DNA of 64,000 nucleotides from Primulina eburnea (GCF_022965805.1 NW_027330951.1:534677-598676), one strand, 5' to 3'; numbered from the stretch's first letter, positions 1-11,186 are shown. Notes: generated from the letters alone by a model not told the origin. Translations and numbers: made by a program.

Positions 1-174
1 GTATCCAAACGACGGTGGAAAAGGTCCCATAAAATCAATTCTCCAACAGTCAAAGATTTCAATTTCAAAGATAGGATTCAAAGGCATCATGTTTCTTTTT
101 GAAATCGCACCCGATTTTTGATAATTTTCACAGATCTTGAAGATTTCGTGGGTGTTTTTAAACAAAGTTGAGTT
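1..174 (-). pseudogene. Athila-type Ty3/gypsy integrase fragment
   Basis: Read on the minus strand, one frame stays open from about 174 to the window edge. It gives a decayed zinc-finger tail (HEIFKICENYQKSG) followed by the start of the integrase core with DFMGPFPPSFGY at positions 1-36. In Athila/Tat-clade gypsy integrases the corresponding blocks are a CDxCQR-type finger and an IDFMGPFPPS block, so the clade call rests on established family motifs. The second finger cysteine is replaced (CENY). The catalytic Asp triad lies outside the window. At the right the frame abuts the SINE hairpin, so the element is a truncated scrap or is interrupted there. Confidence 0.65.
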
Positions 175-339
175 AGTAGATCAACTGGTACCAGGATTGC
201 TGCCAAGATCTATATAAGTCCAGGAGGTCTTGTGTTATAATCCTGGGAAGGCAAAAGCTCCAGTGCCTGGGCTGGAGAAGTTCTATGAGTAATGGGTAAT
301 GGGATAACCGTGAGGGGACTCAAGCCCAATCGGGAACAG
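175..339 (+). mobile_element. tRNA-derived SINE copy 1 (inverted pair, left arm)
   Basis: This 165-bp segment is the inverted complement of 353-517. The A-box equivalent TAGATCAACTGG has one change from the Pol III consensus TRGCNNARYNGG. The B-box region (GTGTTATAATCC) is degraded compared with the other arm. The last ~100 bp (CCTGGGAAGG to GGGAACAG) matches the other arm essentially perfectly. There is no poly(A) or poly(T) tail before the 13-nt spacer. It could also be a foldback derived from a single SINE rather than two insertions. Confidence 0.6.
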
Positions 340-352
340 CCCATGTGCATTA

Positions 353-517
353 CTGTTCCCGATTGGGCTTGAGTCCCCTCACGGTTATCCCATTACCCAT
401 TACTCATAGAACTTCTCCAGCCCAGGCACTGGAGCTTTTGCCTTCCCAGGATTTGAACCCTAGACCTCCTGGACTTATATAGATCTTGGCAGCAATCCTG
501 GTACCAGTTGAGCTACT
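353..517 (-). mobile_element. tRNA-derived SINE copy 2 (inverted pair, right arm)
   Basis: On the minus strand a perfect A box TAGCTCAACTGG lies at 516-505 and a B box GGTTCAAATCC at 459-449, about 45 nt apart. This is the internal Pol III promoter layout of tRNA-derived SINEs. The body is about 165 bp, a usual plant SINE size. It faces copy 1 tail to tail across a 13-nt spacer (340-352), so transcription through the locus would give a long hairpin. I saw no clear target-site duplication. Confidence 0.65.
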
Positions 518-1752
518 GATTGTAGAACCCATATTTTAGACTACGTATAAGCCATGCATAATACTAATATTTAAATTAAAATGATTTTTATGGCATGAGT
601 ACTTAAATTCTCTTCTTTAAATTTATTTATTTTATGCAGTAGTTTAATTTTTATCTTTTCAGTTAATTCAGTGAGGCCAGACTTGAGTTGGTGTTTTGAG
701 ATAAAATTTAAGATTTAAGAAATCATTCCCATATTTTATTTTAGCTAGCTAGTAAGTTGATTTAAGTTAAAAGGAAGTTTAAGGAACTATTTAAGTTACT
801 TTAGGTGAGTAAGAAATAAGTTCATTTAGGTCCCTTAATTGAGGTGTTAATTCACTAAATTATTTAAGGGATAGGTAAGGCTCTTAAGGTATTAAAATTT
901 ATCAACTAAACAAAATTTTCCCTTCATTTTTATTGTGTAATTTCGGCCACCCTTAATTGATAAGCATTGATATGCCAACTCACCCTTTGACCCATTCTTT
1001 CTTATTTTAGCATGCTAACCTTTTTAATTATTAATCAACCTTAATTAATTAATTATTAAGCTTTATCCTAGTCTAGATTTGCATGAGAGAATCGGCCACT
1101 CATTCTAGATCCATCTAAGAAGCCATTTGATATCAACCAATTCAAATTTCAAAAAGAGAAGACTTGGTCATACTTTTGCATCCCTTTAATTTTGGATCTC
1201 CCTCACACTCCTAACCATCATTCCCCCACCCTCATTCACGAAATTCAGAGTAATTTTGAGAGAAAAATCGTGGCTAGCACTAGAGAAAAAAATAGGAGAA
1301 AATCGAGTAGAAGGAAGGAAGGTAGATCACTGCGTCTCCTCCGCACCGGATCGTCTCATTCTTTCGTTTTTCTTTCAAACGAAACCAGGCATGCATATAT
1401 TCTTCCTTGACTCTTCAATCAAGTCCTACTATCATTATTTTTATATTACATGACCATCATTTCATGCAAAAACCGAAATATGTCAAGAACATTTTGAAAT
1501 AAAACATGCAGAATTTTTCGGCTATCATGATGCTCTTCACGAGTTGCTTTGTTTTGTGGGTTTCATGTATTGGTTCGATTCCAGGCTCCCAAGGCGGCAC
1601 CTAGACATGTAATAGAATGGTTTAGGACCATGTTGATCCATTAGTTCAGCCCTATGCTTGCTGGAAATCGAAAGGACAGCAACTACCCCAAACATGTCCC
1701 TAATTGCATTCGGTTTCCTTGTTTGATGTCAAAGGTTGATGGATCTGATCAT

Positions 1753-2340
1753 GGCTGCCCTAAGGGCCTATAGCCATGGTTAGAACACTTCCTTATCATG
1801 TCTAAAACGTGACTAAGTCGCCCTTTTGGTTGCTCGGTCCATGGTGAATTATTTTTCAATTTAAAACATCAAGATCGGCCCTTTTCCTTTCGGCCTTCAT
1901 TTTTTTCAGCATGTGTGTTTCGAAATTTTGGTGGAGTGGTGTGGATTTTGGTTGGCCTATAGCCCTTAGCCATGGTTCATACCATACCCCTAGATGTCTA
2001 GATTGTGTCATGGTCAATCAAATGACCATTGGAAGGATTCGTGACATCCAAACAAAAGCAATTCATCCTACGTGCAGAATTCGTTCTCGGTGGGAACGTT
2101 CGGTTGTTTTCTGGTGTGGTTCGAATTGTGGCTGGCTTAGAGCCCTTAGCCATGGTTCAAATCATTCCTTAGGATGTTGGTAAGAGGTTCTGGTCGGTGG
2201 TTCAAGCCCCAATGGCCATTAGCCTCACACACGACGCAAGGAAACCATAGCACAGTTGCTGTATTTTTGGACAGAAACTTGCTGTGACGGTTCAGTGGCT
2301 TGTTCGAGTTCTCGGTTGGCTTTTAGCCTATGATCTTGGA
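1753..2340 (+). repeat. ~180-bp imperfect tandem repeats in A1
   Basis: A block built around CCCTTAGCCATGGTTC recurs with its TAGC at 1771, 1967 and 2147, and more weakly at 2324. The spacings are about 196, 180 and 177 bp. Flanks such as GGTTGGCCTATAG or GGCTGGCTTAGAG and a downstream CCTTA-ATGT segment are also shared. Confidence 0.55.
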
Positions 2341-2839
2341 CTGGACAGTGCCTCATTGAGTTAGGAAGGTCATGTTTTCGACCGTTCGTAATTCGGTTCA
2401 TTTTTGAGGTCGTATGAGAATTTACGGTGCGATAAGCCAAATTGACTCTCGAAAGAGCGTTTCATGTTTTGGCCTCCATCCACCTAGATTTCGGCCCTGA
2501 CTATTTCAGGAGCATTAATTCATCATTTTAAGCGTATTTTAATCATGACTATATGATGTTTCAGTGTTGGTTCGGGTTGGTACGGAGTCATGATTAAATA
2601 CGAAGTTGTAGGCGCACTTGTCTCAGTTTTTGAATTTAATTGCATAGTTTGGTCAAGTAAAAGCTATTGCATATTTTTCATGGCATATTTAGGTTGCAGC
2701 GAGCCTGGGAGCGATCCAATCCATGAGTAAAATTATTACAGGATATTTAATTGTGTGAATTAATTATATTACGTGCAAAAATATTCATTTTGAGATTTAT
2801 GTGATATTGCTTGTGGTCACTTTACTATCATGATTAAAT

Positions 2840-2972
2840 CCGGTCACCAGTTACCGGTCATTTCAGTTGTTTTGCCCAGTATACTGTGGCAGTAGTCTGA
2901 TCAGACGTAAATCCAGTCACCAGTTACCGATCCGGTCCCCAGTATCGGTCAGCTCAGTTCAGTTCAGTTCAG
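2840..2972 (+). repeat. CCGGT-CACCAGTT-ACCGG short repeat cluster
   Basis: CCGGTCACCAGTTACCGGTC at 2840 recurs with changes at 2913 (CCAGTCACCAGTTACCGATC) and as CCGGTCCCCAGTATCGGTC. It is followed by four TTCAG/CTCAG pentamer units. The ends CCGGT and ACCGG are inverted. The cluster occupies the place held in A3 by the TTAAATTATGAACGGG repeats. Confidence 0.5.
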
Positions 2973-3516
2973 GGACCACTTGCGTAGACCATAATCTCAC
3001 CAGAAAATTATTACAAGCTATTTCAGTACAGGACTCCAAGGAGCAAACAATTTTTACTATGATTTTTCAGTTCAGTTATGCACGTATTGTAATTGCTCAT
3101 GACAAGTTATCTTCACGTATGCCTCATGACATGATATTTTTATCCCATGCAAATTTTACTATATTATTTACTTGTTATTTACGATATATGCATAGTCTTT
3201 AGACTCACTAGACTTGATTGTTGTAGGTACTGATGATGTCGGGATCGAGGGCGGGGACCAATGAGCTAGCTTGGGTAGGCAGTAGTGGCACCCGAGGACC
3301 TCAGTTTCAGCACTTGCCATTTTTTGATGCTCAAATATTTTATCAGTTGTTGAATACTTTAACTTGTTATTTTGGCAAGTAATAATTTCTTCCGCTGCTA
3401 TTTTGAACGTTAAAGATTTTATCAGTTTTTGGTATGAATGAGGCACTCCATTTATTTTAAAAGAAAAATTTTAATTTCTCGCAAATTTTCAAAGTAAGGA
3501 TTTTTAGGCCGTTATA

Positions 3517-4239
3517 GAAATATTATGAACTCAAAGGTTTGCTCATAGAATGAGGTATATCTCAATTCATTACAATGCACCCCTATTTACAGCCAAATTT
3601 GGGGAGATAACCACAAATAAAATATTATTTTTTTACACATAAGTCTTCATTGGTGTTCCAAGATATTATATTATATTACACATCACTTTTGAAAATCTTC
3701 TTCTCCGAATTTGCTTCTTCACATGAAAAGAAACATGTGGATAATTGGTTGTCTAGTTGTGGTATTTTTTTCAGATCATTTGACCAAGTAATTTGAGAGA
3801 TATGATCAAAATACTAGAGCATGGTAAAACTGCCACTCCTTTGTTAACTTTATTTATTGCTTAATTTGATCTCAATTGTGAGAGGATTTTTATCTCATGA
3901 TTGCCACCAATATTGTAGATATTAACATCAACTTTCTACAAGTCCAAGAATCATCTTAATCCCATTTGCAACGCCAAGTTTATTCTTGTTTTATCGAACC
4001 CGTAAAAAATAGTAAAAACTTGTAATTACACAACTTATATTTTATACAATTTATTATAAAATATATAATATTTAAACATTTAATAAAACAAAAACTATAT
4101 ATTTATATTATAAAACATTTAATTAATATACAATTTTTATGTTTATCTATGTCAAAATTTGAGTTTATGGGTTTCATTGATTTGCGTGTGGTGCGTCGTT
4201 TCTTTGGTAACGGTTGGGGCGTTTTTATGGAGTCGAGTC
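3517..4239. other. Unclassified AT-rich stretch with a diverged repeat block
   Basis: There is no gene. The part from about 3780 to 4145 is a diverged direct copy of 15638-15990. Shared landmarks include GCATGGTAAAACTG/GCTTGGTAAAACTG, TTTGATCTCAATTGTGAGA, CAATATTGTAGATATTAACATCAACTT, and an AT-rich tail with AAAACATTTAAT. The sequence from 4150 to 4239 is the insertion target of solo LTR F. Its last five bases, GAGTC (4235-4239), recur at 12605-12609. Confidence 0.5.
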
Positions 4240-4361
4240 TGTAATGCTCGAGAATTTGGTTACTATAATCTGAAATGATTTATTGATAATTGCTGTGATT
4301 ATAGACGGAAAGGATCAGACCGGGAAAGACGAGAAAAGACAAGAGATATGTGCGAGGACAG

Positions 4362-4596
4362 AGCCCTCGCGTATATGCGCGCATTTGCGCGAGATTGGCA
4401 GAGGACCTCGTGCATATGCACGAAGTGAGTGCGCGCATATGCGCGAGCATGTACAGGGATATATGCCAAGTCCGGAGAACCTCGCGCATATGCGCGGAGA
4501 TGGTGCACGCATATGCGCGAGCTGCCGAGAAGATGAGGGCCGAGACCAGTAGGTCTCGCGCATATGCGCCGAGGAGGATCGCGCATATGCGTGAGA
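4362..4596. repeat. CGCGCATATGCGCG palindrome array
   Basis: Seven or so copies of a perfect palindrome or near variants (CGTGCATATGCACG, CGCGCATATGCGCC, CGCGCATATGCGTG) are separated by 20-40 nt of unrelated spacer. The last copy ends about 45 bp before the native TATA box of LTR F, once insertion X is discounted. Because the units are palindromic, spurious ORFs rich in AYAR/RICA repeats open on both strands. Confidence 0.85.
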
Positions 4597-5132
4597 CGTG
4601 CAGTACATACAAGAAGCCACACGTCCCTTGTCATGCAATTCATATGATGGATCGTGTGTGTTAACGCCTTCGAAGGCATTTCGCACACAACAACCTTCAA
4701 TGAGCTTCAACAGCTCGTGTTCTAAGAAATTAACACCGATGAATTAAATCGAGTTTGGTTTTAAACCAAGCGGAAGAAAGTCGAAGTAATCCTTCGTAAA
4801 GAAAACTAAAATGTTAGTAAATATTTTAACTTGTGTAAACTGACTAACTGAAAGAACACATATTAATTTTGCATTCTTGTATTTCAGTTATGGTAACAAC
4901 TGAACACACGAACACTCTAACTAATCAAAACAATTTTAAAGCGATAGATAATCAATTAAATACACAAGATATGTTTATGGATGTTCGGAGACTTCAACTG
5001 CTCCTACGTCACCCCTTCTATCTCCATGGATATGATACACTAGAAGACTTTGATTTATACAACTACGTGTACAAGCCCACTCAGCTAGGACTTATCTACT
5101 GCCTAAAATGAACTCCTAGCTACGACTGAAAA

Positions 5133-5471
5133 TGTGACACCCTCGACCGGTTTTAATAAAATAACAGCGGAATTTAAAATTTTCTTTAAAATGGAAGAAG
5201 GATTAAATTACATTTCAATATATCAAAAGTAAATACATGATCAATAAAATGATGCAACAAAATACAAAATATCATTTTTGTGATCTTGCCCAAAATGCTA
5301 TCAAAATAGTCTTCTTCCTTCCTTCTCTATATGCATATGACTCTGGCACACAATCAAAGTCCCGGCTCGTCGCTCTTATCTGCATCACATGAAATAACTA
5401 AAATGAGTATAAAACTCAGCAAGTGAAACTCTTACATAGCAATGGATACATATCATACTCTGAAAAACATA
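5133..5471 (-). mobile_element. E' 3' LTR, truncated
   Basis: The first ~340 bp align with the start of the E and E'' LTRs (ACAGCGGAATTTAAAATTTT, ACAAAATACAAAATATCAT, CTCAGCAAGTG-AACTC). It stops at CTCTGAAAAACATA and passes directly into integrase sequence (ACTCTTCCAAAACTC). Confidence 0.75.
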
Positions 5472-8099
5472 ACTCTTCCAAAACTCTGAAGTAAATCTAG
5501 GGTCACGATCAGACACGATCGACACAGGAACACCATGAAGTCTAACAATCTCTGCTATGTACTCTTCGGCATACTGGTTCATGGAATACGTCGTCTTGAC
5601 TGGAAGAAAATGCGCTGACTTGGTCAACCGATCAACAATAACCCAAATAGAGTTAAAACCTTTCTGCGTTCTGGGAAGACCAGTCACGAAGTCCATCGTA
5701 ATATGCTCCCATTTTCATTTAGGAATCGGCAATGACAGCAATGTCCCAGCAGGTCTCTGGTGCTCGATCTTCACCTGCTGACAAGTTAGGCACTGAGAAA
5801 TAAACATGGCAATATCTTTCTTCATACCTGGCCACCAATAGAGTCTACGAAGATCCTGATACATCTTGGTGCTGCCTGGATGTATCGAGTATGGTGCGGT
5901 ATGTGCCTCTGTCAAGACGTCTCGCCGAATATCATCACCAGTAGGAACACAAATACGGCCTCTGAATGTCACCAAACCATCTCCATTCATCCCAAACTCT
6001 GAATTACCTCTCTCCTCTGCTCTAGCTCTCAACTCTGTCAACTGTAAATCATTGACCTGCTCTCTATGGATCTTGTCAGTCAATGTAGCCCGAATGACTA
6101 ACGCTGAAAAGTGAGCAATGGTTCCCGGAACCACCAAAGCTATCTTCTCTCGTTGCAAGTCCAACAACAACGGTTTCTGGATCATAGAACGCAAAGAAGA
6201 ACTCGACTTACGGCTCAATGCATCTGCTACAACATTCGCTTTCCCTGGGTGGTAACTAATCGTCACATCATAATCTTTGACAAGCTCTAACCACCGTCTC
6301 TGACGCATATTGAGTTCTTTCTGGGAAAACAAATACCTCAAACTCTTGTGGTCCGTGAAAATTTCACACTTTTTGCCATATAAGTAATGTCTCCAGATTT
6401 TCAGGGCGAAAACCACAACTGCAAGCTCCAGATTGTGCGTAGGATAATTCTTCTCATAGTCCTTCAACTAACGAAAAGCATAAGCTATAACCTTTCCACG
6501 TTGCATCAGCACTGCACCAAGACCCTTTTTCGATGCATCAGTGTAAACAACAAAGTCCTCTGAACCACTGGGCAATGCAAGTACTGGAGCTGTCGTCAAC
6601 TTATCTTTCAACTATTGGAATCCACTTTGACAATCATTGGACCACTCAAACTTCACAGTCTTTCTCGTCAGATTGGTTAACGGCAAGGCAATCTTGGAAA
6701 AATCTGAAATAAAACGACGATAATAACCCTCCAAACCAAGAAAACTGCGTATCTCAGATACAGTGGTAGGGATAGGCCATTTCTGAATCGCCTCAATTTT
6801 CACAGGATCAACAGCTATACCATCCTTCGAGACAACATGGCCTAAGAAAGAAATCTGCTCCAACCAGAAATCAAATTTCTTCAATTTAGCATACAACCTC
6901 TTCTCTCTCAACAGCTGAAGAACAAATCTGAGGTGCTCTGAATGAAGCTCTCTAGTCTTGGAATAAATCAATATGTCATCGATAAAAACAATGACAAAGC
7001 TATCCAAATACGGCTTGAACACTCGGTTCATAATATCCATGAAGATTGAAGGAGCATGAGTCAAACCGAATGACATCACAAGAAATTCATAATGACCGTA
7101 CCTGGTCCGAAACGCCGTCTTAGGGATATCAGACTCCCTAGCCTTCAACTGTTAATAGCCAGATCGCAGATCAATCTTCAAAAACACTGTAGCTCCATGC
7201 AGTTGGTCAAAAAGATCGTCTATTTGCGACAACGGATATTTATTCTTGATAGTCACTTTGTTGATCTCTCTGTAATCAATGCAAATCCGCAAAGACCCAT
7301 CTTTCTTCTTGACAAAAAGAAACGGAGCTCCCAAAGGCGAAGAACTCGGCCGAATGAAACCTTTATCCAAAAGATCTTGCAATTGCAGCTTCAACTCTTT
7401 CATCTCTATAGGGGCCATTCTGTACGGAGCCTTAGAAATAGGAACTGTACCCGGAACTAGCTCAATCACAAACTCTACATCTCTGTCCGACAGTAAACCC
7501 GGCACATCATCCTCAAATACATCCGGAAACTCTCTCACAACATCAATATCATCAATATTCAACTTCACAATTCTATCCACATCAATAATCGAAGCCAAAA
7601 ACCCATCACAACCTCTAAACAACAACTTCTTAGCCTCAAGACATGAAATAAAAGGAAGGACCAGCGAAGTACCTGCACTGGCGAGCATACCTTCCCTATT
7701 GCCATCATCTGCAAATTTCACCGTCTTAGCAACGCAATCAATCACTGCACGATAGGTTGATAGCCAATCCATGCCAAGTATAATATCATACGCAACCATT
7801 GGAATATCAATCAAATCGGCATAAACCACTCGCTCGTCAATTTGAACAGAGCACGCATACACGATAGATGTCGGGCACAACACATCCCCAGAAGGCAATA
7901 CAACATTAAACTGGAGGGAAAGAATAGAAGGAACTAGACCCGAAGATCTCAAAAATAGTTCAGACATAAAAGAATGAGTAGCACCTCTATCAATCAATGT
8001 CGTAACTACTCTGCCTGAAATTAAAATAGTGCTAGAGATCACAGAAAAATCATGGTTTATACCTTCATTCGTCATAGTGAAGATGCGACCCTGCACCTT
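5472..8099 (-). pseudogene. E' pol remnant (protease, RT, RNase H, partial integrase)
   Basis: Domains in transcription order: aspartic protease ([14 protein letters not shown] near 8000, where the usual DTG is DRG, so the active site is altered), RT ([17 protein letters not shown], then [13 protein letters not shown] near 6975), RNase H ([13 protein letters not shown], HDxEL-type region read as [15 protein letters not shown]), integrase zinc finger ([25 protein letters not shown]) and the start of the core ([21 protein letters not shown]). Stop codons interrupt RT (about 7149-7151), the RT/RNase H part (about 6609 and 6468) and the finger-core joint (about 5712). The integrase C-terminus is deleted. 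Confidence 0.85.
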
Positions 8100-9062
8100 C
8101 TCTTTACTCGAGCCTCTCGGACAGTCCTTGGAAATATGTCCTGCAGTGCCACATCGATAGCAAGTATGTGTACCAAATCTGCACTCTCCCCGATGATGTC
8201 TACTGCACTTGGGACACAACGGCTTCTCTAGATCAAATGGAACTGCCGGTGCTTTAGGACTCGACTCTAACTTGACTTTCCCCTTGAAATTGCCCTTTCT
8301 TCTTTGGCTCGAATCCTGACCTCTCTGAGCTATAGCCTGCTACCTTGCCTGTCTCTCTCTTGCAATGTCTTTCTCATCTTGCTCGGCTAACAAGGCTTTA
8401 GCCACAATCTCTTTATATGACACCGCCTTAGACATGTTGATGTCCCTCCTAATATCTGCTCGGAGGCCTCTAATGAAATGAGCACCCTTGTCTTTGTCAT
8501 TGGAGGCAATATACGGGGCAAACAGACAGCCCTCCTTGAACTTCAGAATATACTCATCGACATTCATACCTCCTTGACGAAGTTCCAAAAACTCAGTCAC
8601 CTTCCGAGCTCGAATTGCATCTGGGAAGTACTTGTCATAGAAAAGATCAGTGAACTCTTGCCACTTCAATGCCAGAACATCCACACTAACCTTGGTAGCA
8701 TTCCACCAAATGCGTGCAGCTTTGACTAACATGAACACTGCACAACTGATTCTATCCTTGTCTTCATAGTTGAGATGATCGAAAATCGCCTCAAGAGCTT
8801 TGATCCACTCCACGGCCACCAATGGATCGGTCCTTCCTGCAAATTCCAGTGGATCCATCCTCTTGAAAGCGGTAAAGATCCCATCAGTTCCAACTGCTTG
8901 TGCCCCTTGACCTCTCCTTTGACCTGTTCCTTGCATACGAATCAGTTGCTGAATCTGCTCACTATGGACCTTGGCCTGCTCTTTCAGTAACTTGCCGAAC
9001 TCGTCGACAACTCTCGAGGAAGAACTATCCTCACCCTCTGAAGCCTTTCTTTTAGGAGGCAT
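8100..9062 (-). pseudogene. E' gag remnant with CCHC zinc knuckle
   Basis: I chose the ATG at 9062-9060 (MPPKRKASEGEDSSSSRVVD) because element E begins its gag with the same residues; the longer open frame upstream is leader and LTR sequence. It contains a Retrotrans_gag-type core (KRMDPLEFAGRTDP, VEWIKALEAIFDHL, ARIWWNATK, FLELRQGGMNVDEYILKF) and ends with the knuckle [14 protein letters not shown] near 8117-8158. A single in-frame TAG lies at about 8337-8339, after ERQAR. Gag forms the nucleocapsid-like particle in this family. Confidence 0.85.
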
Positions 9063-9088
9063 AACTCCTACAATGTGCTCACACAATA

Positions 9089-10251
9089 CTCTATTGGGAT
9101 ATAAGTCTGTGGTCGTTGATCAACTAATTGCATGCAATATCTGACTATGTATCTATCAATCCAATAAATCATTTGAACTCTCTTTTAGGCATTAAACCAA
9201 ACACTTTGCATAATCTTTTCTTTTGTATTCCCTTTGACAATAATTGAGACATAAAATGTCTCTAATAAACAACAAAGTGTATCAATACATAACATGAATC
9301 AAATGGAAGGGAATAACAGGTTAAAACCATTGAAACACAATATACATAATATCATGTGAGCACAAGGAAGTGAATTCCACTTAAAACCAATAGAACCTTG
9401 ATTCTACTCTCTTGGTACACTTCATACAACAATAAACCATATATTGCACCATCAAAATCTCAATAATCACAACCCATACTAATAAACCCATAAAATCAAC
9501 ACCATCAACAAACCCATGATATCCCAACATCAAAACCAAGAATAAACTAATCAAAATGCTTACCTTAGCTCCTTGAACCCACAAGAACCTTAATCTCACC
9601 ACAAATAACCAACAAGAAGCTTGATCAAAGAAATGAAAGGAAGAAATGTAGAAACCCTAGCTCTCCCTTGCTGAAGAAATCGAGAGGAGTGGAGAAATGA
9701 GAGAAATAAAGCCAACTCATGTCTTATATCACTTAAAATCTCGAAAACACGCTTCTACTATTCACGGACCGCGGGTGCGCTAGCCCTTGCACCACGGGTG
9801 CGCTATGCCTTCGGCACCTCATCCAAAAATTTGAAACTGTCGACCGCGGGTGCAATGCATTTTGGAGTGCGGGTGCACTCTGGTCACTGCGGGTGCACTG
9901 AAAAATGGAGTGCGGGTGCACTCTCCTCTGAACCAACAATACTCTTTGCAAATAAAATCGAATTATAACATCGCTTTTCTTCATATTTTGGCAACACTCC
10001 CAACAAGGAAGTTGCACCTCTATAACATATCTAACCACTCCAATTGGCCTCATACCAATCGGCTCAACATACAAATTACCATGAATTAAATCGCAACGAC
10101 GCTACAATAATCGCCACACAACAACTATAAACAACAATACTATAAACCATAAATCAAGATTCTTAACATCCAAACCATACTAAACTCGACCAAATAGTCA
10201 ATAATCATATGAAATCTTAGACTGTACCGTTCTCCAGGATTGGCTATTACA
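9089..10251 (-). mobile_element. E' 5' LTR, truncated
   Basis: It begins in mid-LTR at CTATTGGGATATAAG (compare GAGGGATATAAGCC in E) and runs to the terminal GGCTATTACA. On the minus strand a TATA-like GATATAAGAC lies at 9733-9721, and the motif array 9766-9927 is just upstream of it. It also contains the transcribed leader near the gag side. Confidence 0.75.
9766..9927. repeat. ACCGCGGGTGCGCT / TGCGGGTGCACT motif array in E'
   Basis: Seven related units: GACCGCGGGTGCGCT, CACCACGGGTGCGCT, GACCGCGGGTGCAAT, AGTGCGGGTGCACT, ACTGCGGGTGCACT and AGTGCGGGTGCACT variants. It is a divergent form of the E/B/I motif and lies about 35 bp upstream of the putative TATA box on the minus strand. Confidence 0.75.
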
Positions 10252-10256
10252 GAAAA

Positions 10257-11186
10257 CAGCAACTTCCAGTCGACAGTTATTTAACGTCTGTGTGAGAAAG
10301 ACTACATACACAAGTTTAACGTCTTTGTGCAAGAGTGTTTTGGGTGGTTTTGAGAGTGAATGTGTGTGAGAACTGAACAGAAGCGTTCTCACACACCGAG
10401 GGATAACATGCTTCTAAACTAAGCATATATCACAATGAATAATTCCCTCTGGGCTTAAGTGTTTCTGAATGCTTATATGCAACTGATCGTGCCATTTACT
10501 CTCTAGTATTGTATATGTTCTCCCTCTGTTGTTTGAGTCGTCACCGCTCTTCTCTTTATATAGGAGGAGGAAGCTGATCGTACAGTGAGACTCATTTATT
10601 GTATCCGTTGCATTTGAATCGGCTTCTTGGACTATGTGTCTCTTCTTTTTGATTGTCCCTCTGAAGCGTTTTGTCTTTAATGCTCTGATGCAACGTCCAT
10701 TATTGTCCTTTGACTGGATAATGGCTTTGTACCTTCTTGCACAGCTGGAATCCACTTCGAAGGAATCTATCATCGTCCATAACAGAAGGATTCTAACTGA
10801 TGCTTCGAACTGGTCAGTTTGAACTGATCTTTTAGTTGGGCTGGTGAAATCAGTTGACTCGTCAGTTGAACTGATTTAATACTCGTTCAGTTGGACTGAT
10901 TAGCTGGGTTTCTTCATCAGTGGAACACTCTTTCGGATAGGAAGGATTGTGAGGTTTTCCTGCTGAATTACCTATCAACTGGTCAATCAGCTGTACTGCT
11001 CAAATGATGTAGCCAGTTGAACTGATTCATTTTGAGTGATCAGTTGGGTCTTCAGTTTTGCGATGTAAACAACTCGTAGATGATCCTAGATGCTGCACAA
11101 TTAAGGTAGATCATTAATAACACAATTAACAAGTTTTGTAACCATCAAAGTCAAGATTGCGAACTTGAAAAGTTCCTACATGAAAA
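10257..11186. other. Right part of insertion X, no gene
   Basis: No coding domain was recognised. The stretch contains short frames on both strands (for example 10414-10773) without family motifs, and the TCAGTTGAACTGA array. Confidence 0.5.
10809..11050. repeat. TCAGTTGAACTGA palindrome array
   Basis: The odd palindrome TCAGTT-G-AACTGA and variants (CAGTTTGAACTGATC, CAGTTGAACTGATTT, CAGTTGGACTGATTA, CAGTTGAACTGATTC) occur four times. Half-units such as GATCAGTTGGG, AATCAGTTGAC and CAACTGGTCAATCAGCTG lie between them. Confidence 0.75.

Larger units (their letters stand above)
518..3516 (+). mobile_element. Degenerate long LTR-like block A1 (no gene)
   Basis: There is no supportable gene in this 3-kb stretch. 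Its last ~700 bp matches in order the 3' parts of blocks A2 (to 13957) and A3 (to 40957). Shared features are a CCCAGTA(TA)CTGTGG segment near 2876, GACTCACTAGACTTGAT near 3202, a GGGACCAA-GAGCT-GCTTGG block near 3255, and a terminal CGCAAATTTT...CGTTATA. A3 ends CGTTACA, so the A1 end looks like a mutated CA terminus. A TG start at 521 (TGTAGAACCC) is possible, but no matching target duplication was found. Short ORFs at 1192-1453 and 1911-2183 look like chance reading frames. Confidence 0.45.
5133..10251 (-). mobile_element. Ty3/gypsy Tekay-like element E', internally deleted
   Basis: The outer ends are intact: TGTGACACC at 5133 and GGCTATTACA ending at 10251, with 5-bp duplication GAAAA (5128-5132, 10252-10256). 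The interior reads on the minus strand as gag, protease, RT, RNase H and part of integrase, closely related to element E. Two deletions removed the rest. On the left the 3' LTR breaks off near 5471 and joins the integrase core, losing the integrase C-terminus and polypurine tract. On the right the gag leader joins the middle of the 5' LTR near 9089, losing the PBS. It cannot transpose on its own. Confidence 0.8.

Noticed and set aside
449..516. tRNA gene
   Set aside because: A and B boxes are present, but no cloverleaf with anticodon and acceptor stem can be drawn. This fits a SINE head.
1192..1453. Small gene in A1
   Set aside because: Two overlapping frames in a purine/pyrimidine-biased LTR leader. 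No domain and no conservation in A2 or A3.
4362..4596. CRISPR-like spaced repeats
   Set aside because: Units are short, variable palindromes with uneven spacers inside a plant LTR. No cas genes are present.
4280..4710. Overlapping open frames on both strands rich in RICA/AYAR/HMR repeats
   Set aside because: They arise from the CGCGCATATGCGCG palindromes, which read alike on both strands. No protein family features.
4869..5111. 80-codon frame in insertion X as a gene
   Set aside because: No recognisable domain, no conserved partner in the window and no supporting promoter or gene context.
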